Source of the DNA: Clytia hemisphaerica | Lineage: Eukaryota > Cnidaria > Hydrozoa > Leptothecata > Clytiidae | NCBI GenBank assembly: GCA_902728285.1 | Contig: CACVBU010000570.1 | Coordinates: 806,001 to 870,000, forward strand | Reading direction: 5' to 3' | Length of the DNA: 64,000 bases | Shown here: positions 1-9,800 of the stretch, piece after piece | Layout of the letters: every line of letters starts with the position of its first letter | Numbering within the stretch: position 1 is the first letter of the stretch | Made by a program: the position numbers and the translations under genes | The notes under the pieces: model-generated | What the model was told of the DNA's origin: nothing | Database searches by the model: none | What the model saw: only the letters and a program-made list of their open reading frames with translations

Positions 1-108
1 GTCCCTTCAGTGCATGTAAAGTTATGTACCGATGTCATCTCATTGTGTAAGACTATCATTATCAAAGAAATCACCAAAGGCTACCATGAAATTTGATCGT
101 ATGGATCG

Positions 109-348
109 TAAAAAAGATTTCCTCCAAATCTACGTTTGTATTATTTGTTATTGGAAGCTCAAGGCAAGGATGTAGATAGTCTTCATTTTTTTGTTGCCTT
201 GTCAGAAAGAAATGTTAAAATAAAATTAACGACAGAGTATCAAGTGGGTAGTGGAAAGGATATCATCAAACTTTGTGAAGAATTCACTAATGAACATTTT
301 TTAGATGCTAAAGCTATATTTAATGTAGCCTGGATATACAGACCGTAA
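109..348 (+). CDS. Possible terminal exon of an unrecognised gene
   Basis: An open frame of about 79 codons runs from just after a TAA near position 109 to a TAA at 346-348. It reads as plausible protein with mixed acidic and hydrophobic character (for example LLLEAQGKDVDSLHFFVALS and KDIIKLCEEFTNEHF). A weak acceptor-like AG follows an A-run near 111. No start codon in good context and no known domain was recognised. It could be the last exon of a gene lying to the left of the window, or a chance frame. It lies upstream of POT1 on the same strand, with no visible splice link to it. Confidence 0.25.
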
Positions 349-1636
349 ACAATTTCACCATCTAGTTTTTTATTATCTTGTCTCTGGTTTACAGTCTTGC
401 CCAACTAACTCGTTTGCAGGGATATTTGTCCCTGCATATGTGAGTGTATCTGATTGTTTGATTTGCTCCGAGTCACTGAGCAGAATTTTCGCAAGCTTTT
501 CGATATGTTTCTATGTGCGCACATAATTTATGGAAAAAAGCTGACAAATAGTATAAACAAATGACAATGAAAACACAGGTCCATTTTTAAACAAAATGGC
601 CGCTGGAAATGAGCCTTTATAAATGTGGCTGATGTTTTGATGTAGTTTAAAGTTGTGTTGAAAGTTTATTGAGTTTGTAAAAGAGGTTTTGTGGTAAGTT
701 AATTATGTGTGTCTACCTGGGTTTCCAAAGTTTTAATAGTCTGTCAGCAAGGGTTAACTCACATACAGCATCAAACAAACTGTATCAGACTTTTTTAGTT
801 ACACCAGAGAATCTAAAATTTTAGAAACTTTGTATGTTGAGGTAAGAGTTTTTTTTCTGAAATTTTGAGTCTAGATACCCAGGATATATTTAATGAGGTT
901 CCTTCTACTAATGATAATGGAACAGAAGAAAATGCGAATGAAGAAAATGAGTGGAAATTTGTACTGGAAATGTGTCAATCTTTATGACACCTTACTGTCA
1001 GAGATGTCATCATGCTCAAGGTGTGAACATTTTAGGTGTTTATTTTGAAGCTAAATAAAAGTTCGGAATTTACAGAAAATTTCGAAAGATTTCAGAAGTT
1101 ATTAACATTATTTTCACCACCTACCAGAAAAAACCCCTCCCCCTAGTACGAATAGGATTAAGATTATTTTTAAGATAATTAATATTTCGTTTTTAATCAG
1201 AGGCTTGTTTGATCCAAATCCAAGATTATTTTAAATGTAACTCATTCTAGGAGAACTTACCTTTTCAATTTGCAGGGGTATTATTTAGGGATAGGTGGTG
1301 CTGGGAAAAAGCTTTATCACTATACAATTATAGAGAACATTTCTATTTAATGAGGGGAATGAGGAATACATATTCCTTCCATTTGCATCCATCTCTCTAC
1401 TGAACTCTACTTTGAAGAAGGATTGGTAATTTTTGTCTGTATAGAACACATTGAAGTTTTTTTTCATGAGAACTATAAAAAAGTTTTTAGAGTCGTAAAT
1501 ATCAGGTATTGAGCCCTTGAGTTCAACAAATTTTCTAAATTTTGACCCAACAATCTTTTTCTCTGGGGTTTTTTTTCTGATGAAGGATTGAATGTCTTTA
1601 ATACTAAGTTAATCACAATGTTAATTTCTGCCTTTA
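349..1636. other. Non-coding stretch upstream of POT1
   Basis: No convincing exon was seen here. The stretch is AT-rich with several T-runs. It probably holds the POT1 promoter and a 5' UTR intron, because the coding start at 1649 is preceded by a good 3' splice-site sequence (a pyrimidine-rich tract ending in TTTAG at about 1633-1637). An AAAATGGCCGC motif near 594 resembles a YY1-type initiator and could mark a transcription start, but that is inference only. Confidence 0.4.
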
Positions 1637-1648
1637 GATAAAAATAAA

Positions 1649-4172
1649 ATGGCTACTAGTGATTATAAATATACAAAGATCTCCGAGTTGAAAGAAGGTG
1701 ATCGAGATGTCAACATTTATGGTATTGTCAAATATTACAGAGAACCCATCCGCACCAGTACTGGTCAATATAACTCCATGCTTACATTGGTCGATGAATC
1801 TGTGCAAGACGATCTGGAGAAAGGCATCAGATGTAATTTGTTTGGTAACAGTGTTGATGAACTACCACAAATCAACAAGATTGGAGACATTGTACGAATT
1901 CACAGAGCCTTCATCAAATTCTTTAATGGAAGGTTACAATTGCAAGCTAATAAACGAGCTTATGCATGGTAAGATTCTCCTTCAATCTCCTTCTTCAAAA
2001 CTCACTGATCTTCTAGCCAAGAATATTTTTCATTGTTTTGCTGATAGTAGAACTACGGCCAACATAGTCAGATAGAATATGAATTTAGGGATCACCAAAG
2101 AGTTTAAGGAAAGTTCCTCATGTGGTATATTTGTAAGAAAGAAATGATAAATAGGATGATAAACGGGCACTAGATTTTTCATTTTTTTGAAATTTCTATG
2201 CATAGAATATCGAGAAAAATACCCGCAAAAAATGTCCATTTTTAGCTCCAGTATGCTGCTACCATGGCTCCAGACCTTTTAAAAGGCTAAAATGAACAAC
2301 GTGGAAGTGGTGAAACTCTAAACATCCATAACAATATCCACCTATTGATTTTAGGATCGTGGTGTCAATGGATGATGTGGAGAATGTCAAATCATCTCAT
2401 GAGAATTTCACTTTCACCATTATAGACAGAAGAACAGTAGAAGCCCTCTGTGAATTCTACAAAACAAATGTTACATCAGTCGACGAAGATGCAACTAACC
2501 TGACAATGTTCAAAGATTTTACTATGAACAGCTACGTTAATTGCATGGCAAAAGTGATTGGGATTTACAGATTCGAAACAAATTATTGTCTATTGAAAGT
2601 ATCGGATGGAAGTAAAGTCAGTTTTTCATCGTTTAGACAAAGTGGCAAAATCGATAATACATGTCTTATGCACTGGGTTGACCAAGACGCTGCAGAAGCC
2701 ACCAGAAACCATTCCTTTGATATTTCAGTTTTTGACGACCATGTAAAGATTCTGGACGATTTAAAAGTGGGTGATTATGTTTTATTTTGTAATCTACACA
2801 TCAAAAGAGTGACCTACAGCACCTATACTTCTGGAATGATACACACATTCAATCTGAAAGAGGTATGAGAATTCATTTAACAGAACTCGTGTTTTTACAA
2901 ATGTTTCTTGGTAGTAAATTAGTCGTCTAAATGGGCCCCTAAATGAAAAAAAGTAAAGCTCGAAAGAAAAAAAATCAATCACTCATTTTTGGGAGGTCAG
3001 TTTTCTAAATTATAACGACTATAAGCTTATCCTTTGAAAAGCCTGGTTTAATTTTCCACCTTTTAAGATTTTGGAGAAACCATGTAACGTTTTCGACAAG
3101 ACGATATTTATTAGCGGTTTTTCGGGGGTTAAAAGTTCTATTTTAGGACCCATTTCGAGTCAATTTGAAAAGACATTATGAAAAATAGCCGAAAGTTTTC
3201 AAAATAGCCTTTCTCGGCAAAAAAAGTGAAGGGAAGCAAAATAAATGCAACGAGCTGAAGAAAAAAGGCGCTCGGAATAATTGTCGAGTCCCCCTCCTCT
3301 ACGGCACGTTCATCTCAATGTCCATCTATAGCTAAATCTACTTTAATTTTTAGTTGTATATTTAAACAGTGTTATAACAGACTTGTTTGCAAGTTTGATC
3401 CAATCGGTCAATCTTGCCTGAAATCTTAATACTGCAATCCCGAAAATGTCTTACTTTTTTTTTCATTCTTTAGGTGCAAGACAGTAAAGGTTGGGCGGAA
3501 GTTATTCTTCATTCTGGGCGCTCCTACGGGCGTGGAATTTCCATTGTTGAGGCAGATCGTACTGGTGTTGCAGACATCAAGGGGCGGGTACAAGCTTTAA
3601 TGGACAATTATCAAGCCAATAAAGCAAGAGAACACGTACCGAGACCTTTACAAGACTCTTTAACAACCACTGACTACCCAGCACAACCCTTTCGTGCAAT
3701 ACAGACAATTCAAAATACAGCCGTACCAAATAAATTTCGTTTACGAGGGAAATTAATCGGTATAAAACCACGCTCGATCGAAGACTTTGTTATGAAAATG
3801 TGTAATGGGTGTGATACAATATATTCACGTAGTACCTCCAATAAGTGTTGTCCGAGCTGCCCGGAAAAAGAACTAGAGCATAAGATATATTTTCAATTAC
3901 TGGTCGAAGATCACACAGGACTTTTAAAAGCTGACGTCTACGATAAAGAGGCAGAATATTTCTTGAACTCGATGACCCCACACATTTTATTGACTGACTC
4001 AGCGAGACGTGAAAACGTAGAGTTGAAAATGAAGACTTTGTTAGACGACTCGATCAATCCAAGAGTGAAAATGAATTTGAAACACTTCCCTTGGATCGAG
4101 TTGTGTTTGTATTCGTTCAAAGATGCGTTTAATGGAACTGTTTATCGTGTTTTTGGAACAAGTCTAATTTGA
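1649..4172 (+). CDS. POT1: POT1, single-stranded telomere DNA-binding protein (3 exons, shelterin)
   Basis: POT1 binds the 3' telomeric overhang through two N-terminal OB folds and binds TPP1 through a C-terminal OB fold. Exons read from splice sites are 1649-1968, 2355-2862 and 3474-4172. Phases close (2, then 0) and give 508 residues, against 634 in human. The first OB fold shows VNIYGIVKYYREP and GDIVRIHR, matching VNVYGVVKFF and GDIVRFHR of human POT1. Exon 3 shows SYGRGI, which is also present in human. The third OB fold opens with LRGKLIGIKPRSIEDFV and ends with HFPWIELCLYSF, matching the human RIRAKL and YPWLECFIKSY blocks. The cysteine pairs CNGC and CCPSC match the human zinc site, but the long domain normally inserted between them is absent. 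The ATG was chosen because it opens the conserved block directly after an upstream acceptor. Confidence 0.9.
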
Positions 4173-4854
4173 CCTACTTGTTCTAACTGTACTTTTTATG
4201 AACTTCTTGATAACATTCCGCAAACTTCTGAAAGAACCATTCTTCTGCAATACATTCGTGCAAGTCTTCTCAGGAAATTAAAACAATTGAGTGTAAAGCA
4301 CCAAAGGGGGACAAGCTGGAGTTTTTACAAGCTCTCGTTTGATTTGGTTGGTCGTTAACCTGTAATAAAACAATTTTGTTACTTTTTCTAAAGAACGCAT
4401 CATCTCTATTACTTCAAATAGCCAATTAGTGAAGTCTCTTGTAAAAACTCCAGTCCATCCCACCAAAGGGCTAGAGAGGGAACTTTTGTTTTGGAAATTA
4501 GGTCGCTCATTTCCCATTCAAAACTCGTGACCTGCGTGGTTTTATCACAAACGCCGGATTGAAAATAAAATCTATGGCTGAGTCTCTAAAATGAACCGTG
4601 TAAAAACAAAGAAAGTGCTAGATTCAAGATCAAAAAAGCTTCACTTTTTCTTGCTTGATATTGAAGATTCCTCTCTTGTCCGTTTGGGGCCTTATACTGA
4701 ATGATTAAAACCATGCTCTTTACTTTCAAAAGATCGAGAATTCAAATGGCTGAAACCAAAGAAACATAACGTGATAATTATTCTCATTCTTAAGATTTTG
4801 AAATTTCTTTACTTGCTATACTTGTTTTCACGAATAGATTAAAGATTATTATAT
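4173..4854. repeat. Convergent intergenic region with an inverted repeat
   Basis: This is the space between the stop codons of POT1 (+) and the LRR gene (-), so it holds both 3' UTRs. It contains an imperfect inverted repeat: CTGGAGTTTTTACAAG near 4316-4331 and its complement near 4439-4454. The flanks also pair (ACCAAAGGGGG against CCACCAAAGGG), which suggests a MITE or foldback remnant of about 160 bp. A segment near 4529-4570 (GACCTGCGTGGTTTTA) recurs near 29109-29150 as GACCTGTGTGGTTTTA, so it is a dispersed repeat. Confidence 0.5.
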
Positions 4855-5628
4855 TCATGGTTTACTTGGCAAAACAAGTCTACGTCCATTAGGGTTCGTA
4901 ATTTTGTTTTCGCCATTTTGAAGAGTGCCAAATTCAAATACTTGGAGTTGTAGTAAATAGTCGATTGCTTTAACGTGTATTTTACTGACCGGATTATGTA
5001 GCAAGTGTAGTTCTTGTAGACTTTGGAGTCTTGTTGTTTCTTTTGGTAAATAACTAATTTTGTTGTTATTCAGGTTAAGCTTTTGTAGTCTCTTTATGTA
5101 AACAAGTGATAGAGGCATCTCAATGAAGCGATTCCCTTCCAAGTTCAGCTCAATCAAATTTTCCAGTAATTTTATATCTTCCGGTAGTTTATATAACTTA
5201 TTGTATCCGAGATGCAGCTTTTTTAAGCATTTCAAACATCCAATTTCGTTTGGTAGGGTCGCGATAGCGTTCAAGCTCAAATCAAGAGTCTCTAGTTGTG
5301 AGAGACTCCATATCGCTGGATGAAGATATACCATTCGATTGTGTTGGAGTCGTAACTCCTTGAGTTTGTCCAGAGATGAAAGTTCATGCGAAAGTGTTTT
5401 CAAATAGTTGTTATTTAGATTCAGACATCGTATGGAGTGTCTTCCCGAAAGATCTGGAAATTTGGTCAGCTCTGATGTACTGAGGTCGACGTTGTCTTTT
5501 TTGTTGTTCTTCGGTGCGAGGACTGATGGATAGAAAGGAGTGCTAACATTCTGGTGCTGATAGTCTCGTTGCACCTCTGGTAAAACGTATCTGTCCTGTT
5601 GTAGAAGATCTGATAATCTTGGTCCCAT
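4855..5628 (-). CDS. Leucine-rich-repeat protein, single exon
   Basis: An uninterrupted frame of 257 codons plus stop, with ATG at 5628. After about 55 residues of non-repeat leader (residues 1-55, rich in Q, Y and P) come seven leucine-rich repeats of 23 residues each, roughly residues 66-225. Their phasing is clear: IRCLNLNNNYLKTL, LKELRLQHNRMVYL, LETLDLSLNAIATLP, LKKLHLGYNKLYKLP, LIELNLEGNRFIEMP, LQKLNLNNNKISYLP, LQELHLLHNPVSKI. This is the short LxxLxLxxNxLxxLP type of small intracellular LRR proteins such as LRRC30 or LRRC10. No signal peptide, transmembrane segment or catalytic domain was seen. It probably acts as a protein-binding scaffold; the partner is unknown. It is convergent with POT1. 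Ortholog identity was not assigned. Confidence 0.85.
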   Translation of the reverse strand: MGPRLSDLLQQDRYVLPEVQRDYQHQNVSTPFYPSVLAPKNNKKDNVDLSTSELTKFPDLSGRHSIRCLNLNNNYLKTLSHELSSLDKLKELRLQHNRMVYLHPAIWSLSQLETLDLSLNAIATLPNEIGCLKCLKKLHLGYNKLYKLPEDIKLLENLIELNLEGNRFIEMPLSLVYIKRLQKLNLNNNKISYLPKETTRLQSLQELHLLHNPVSKIHVKAIDYLLQLQVFEFGTLQNGENKITNPNGRRLVLPSKP

Positions 5629-6836
5629 TTTGTACGTTTTTTGAAACTCACTGTGATCTCTTGGTTGACAAAGCCCTGACCTCTTTTACGAAATACCAAA
5701 GCTCAGCTCCACGCCACCAAATTTTCGATTGGCAACTTGTAGAGTTTCTTCCTTATCCAAGATTAACCAGTCTTCGTTATGTCAACTTCAATTAATTTTT
5801 AGTTTTCTTTATAAAATGAATGGTAATGAGTTAATTGACCATAATTCTAGGAAGGAAGTAATTTTCTAAGCCCAAGATTAATTTCATATACAGGATGCAT
5901 AGGTCCTTTTAGAAAAAGTTATTGAAAGCGATACTTTACTCAGTTTTCAAAACAAACCTCCATCCATCTTCAACACATGACCTGCTAAGAATTTTGAAGT
6001 AAAAATCACTGATTTGTTTAAACACTCGAAGCAGTGATTTCTCTTTAGAGAAGCCCGTATGAATGAATATTCAATCAAATCGGCACTTTTTCATACTGAA
6101 TAGAAAGAGATGTAAACGAACTGAATAATGAATCAAAAAATTTTGAAATGAAGAACAGAGCAACTGATTTTTCATCAATCTTTCCACTAAGAGTGACTGA
6201 TGCTTTTGAATAATTTAGGTTTTCTTAAAGAAATAGAGGAAAGGAAGGATTTCAGAGATTTTTTTGTTTACGTTTTACTTCATAAAGCATCCTAGGGATT
6301 TATTAAACACAACAAAAAGATACCCCAGGGAATCTTATTAGTTGAAACTAACCACCTCTCCTGCTTTAACTTGAGATAATATTCTATTTTCAAAATTTCA
6401 ATTATTTTGTTGACAATTTCTTAAAAAGATTTTGAAGCAAAAATATTTCTCCATAGATCCAAAACAATAAATTTAGCATCTTTCAAAATTTTATCCTATG
6501 ATTTTTCTTTTTTTCTTTACTTTTTTATAAAAATTCATTTTACAAAATGGATGAATAAATATTAATTTCATTAAATTATATAAAAACCCATTCTTCAAAA
6601 GTTGGCACCCCACCTAAAAACTCTATTTTCCATTCTCAGTCCTGCCTGAGACTAAGCTATGATAGGAAAAACATTTAAAAAAGTACTAATCTTCTTTGTA
6701 ATAGCTCTTAGATGAAGATTTGAAAATTGTCTAGCTGCTCCATGAAATTTGTGAGTAGATGTCAGTCTTGCTGGAAGTTGAATCGATAAATGATTCGAAA
6801 TTCTAATCATATCATCTAACGAGCCTTCATTTTTTA
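5629..6836. other. AT-rich intergenic region
   Basis: This lies between the LRR gene start and the Kelch gene stop (both minus strand). It holds the LRR promoter and the Kelch 3' UTR. Two open frames at 5466-5699 and 6652-6840 are out of frame with the neighbouring genes and show no domain. No mobile element with clear ends was seen. Confidence 0.4.
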
Positions 6837-9800
6837 TCAAAGTATAACAGCAGCCATTCCTTCCTTACACGTCGGTATTTTTCCCGATTCTTCCCATTGG
6901 TTTGCAATAGGGTCAAACACCTCCACTGAATCAAGTTCTCTATTAATACAAGCACCACCCAGGGCGTACAATTTCCCGTCAATAGCGACGACTGCAACAC
7001 TTTCACGACGTCGCTTCATTGATGGAATCGGGTACCATCGATTTGTCCGTGGCTCAAAAATCTCTACAGTGTTTAAGTCTTCATCGTAATCACTGCCCCC
7101 GACGCTATAGAGCCGATTGTCCAATATTGCTGCCCCAAAATAACGGCGCCGGTACCCCATAGGACAACAATTATTCCATACGCCAGACCTCGGATCGTAC
7201 ATTTCTACTGTATTCAGAATAGAGATCCCGTTTTCACCTCCCATAGCGTATAATATGCGATCATGCGACACTAGACTGAGTCCTTCTCGTTTGTTTGTCA
7301 TACTTGCTACGGTTTCCCATACATCCCTAAAAAGCAAATTTGAGAGTTTCAATATAGCCAAGGCTAATGGTAGTATCCTCTAACGGTTTCGTGTTCCAAA
7401 TAGTATACTAGCGGTTGTATGCGGTATGCGATTCATGAACATGAAGAGAAGTAGTATACTTTTGAAAGTTGCAAATTACCAGTGAGTTCAAGCCAAAAAA
7501 CCGTTTCTTGTGTCAAAAGCCTTAGTTTGGTTGGATGGATTAGCAGGCTCGGATACAGAGGGAGGCTATAACCAATGGAGGAGAGTGCACTTTATTATCG
7601 TATTACCTTATATGGAAACTAATTACTCTCCATTAATAAGATAGCCTACCTCCTGTATCCGACCCTGGATTAGTGATAAGGGAATTGTTGTTTTATCAGT
7701 TTTTTTAATAATTTCAGATTCATATCTTCTCTACCTAATGGGATCGTATCTTTCAACAGAGTTGTATTCAGTGTTAACAAAATCACTTCCACCTGCCACA
7801 TACAGCCATCCATTCAATTCAGCCATACTGAACGCATGTCGGGGAACTGACATCGAATGGTATGGTTGCCATTGTTCCACCACTGGATCGTAGAATTCGC
7901 ACGTGTTCAGTGATTGCGTTCCGTCGTACCCTGTAAGGGGATGAAAAAAAGTACAGTCAACTAACTCTCTAATTCGAACCTCTATAATTCGAATCTTTCT
8001 GTACTAAAGCATTTGTCCATTCGGCTAGAAAATAATGTAAAATACTCTCTATAATTCGAACCTTTCTTTAATTCGAAGAAAAGTCTTAGCCCCTTAAAAA
8101 TTGAATTACAGAGAGGTAGTTGCAATTCCTAGCAGTGGTGCAGTTTCAAGGCTAGATTTGTATCGGCCGAGTCTTCCTGTTTTGACTAGTGAGAATGTAG
8201 TTTGATTCGCAGACCTCTATAGATATATCTCCTATAAGAAACTTTTTTCGCTAGAGGATGAGCAGAAGCCTAGTGAGAATGGTGCTAATTATTGAAAGAA
8301 AAAAATCTCAACCAAAATTTTGAATTTTAAGTAGTTATTTATTCGAGATCATTTCCCGTCTAAGGTGTTGCCAAGCTAAGCTAAGATTGTATTTTTGAAT
8401 TCAGCATTTCGGTTTGGCCAAATCCTCTATCTTTACCTCCGGCCACGAATATTTTGCCATCATAAGTGGAAGCAGCAAGACCATCTCTTGGAGTGGACAT
8501 TCGTGGATGTGTTCGCCAACGATCTTCTGATAAACAATAACATTCTATTGTATCGTAGACCTGATGAGATGAAAAAAGAGTCTAGAGGAGTTCTATGGGA
8601 AGTTAAAACCAATTTCCAAGGTACGTTCAAAATTAAAGGTACATTTAAAGTTACAGTATAAAGTTATAAAATTCTAAAATCCGGACAGAATTAGTCTAAA
8701 GGTATCAAATACTTAAGTACTTTAAGCCACATGAGCATGTATGTAACTGCAACAGCATAAAGCTAATATACTGAAACAGCTCATGTTTCACAATACCTGA
8801 GTACTTTAGCGCTACTTATGTTCCTGGGGATGATGGACCACGTTTTCGCCTGGAGAGATATGTGATTCTACACGATGTAACAAATGATATTTGAGATTTT
8901 ATAGTTTGATCAGACCGTTCAATACACCCCCTTCTCACAGACCCGGTGAGATTTTTTCAGCCAGTGAGGGTAAAAATAGCAGACCTGAAATTAATGTAGA
9001 TTGATATTCCCATTTTCCTCATGACTGGGGATTTGAATTCCATTGTTTTTGAGCAAGAAAATTCAGTGGGGATGGGAAAAATAGCACAATAATTTGCAGT
9101 GGGGATTGGATTATCTGATTATTTCCAGGAGCAGGGAAAAAATTAGAATATAATTTTCCACCAGGGACGATATTTTGGCCAACTTTTCCAGTGGGAAGGG
9201 TTCCCAGCGGGACTGTGAGAAGGGGGTGTTTCAATGTAAGATACAAAGAAAAAGTTTCTTTTGTGTAGACAGTGATGAGAATTTTCCTGATGGAAAAGGA
9301 TTATTTTGACGATGTGCGAAAGAGGTGACAACTTTGAAAAAAGATTCTGATATAATTCATCTTTTTATTTAAATTCAAAACTTTTTGTTTCAAACAGAGA
9401 GATGGAAATTTCGTTGGGATCTGTTTTCATTTAGATATTTGAGAGTCAGCGTATCCAAACGGAATCATTTGAAAGGATTCTGGAAGTATACCTGTCTTTT
9501 CGTTTCACCACCGATGAGATAAATCATTGAAGGGAGTTGAAGACATCGTGGTTGATATTGTTTCAAAGTGTGTGTTTGTGGGAGAAGAAAAGAGGTTTTG
9601 ATGTCACTCAACAATTTGATGCATTCCACGTTGTTTTGAACGTATTGGTGTGGCTCGATGATGTCCACTGAAATGGAATGGTAGTGATTGTTTGAAGAAT
9701 TTTAGGATACTTATCCCTCAACTGTTGCACTATACTATACCCTTGTCTCAGTGACACGGTGAAAGTCAGTGGATAAATTAAGGAACTTAATATCAATTGG

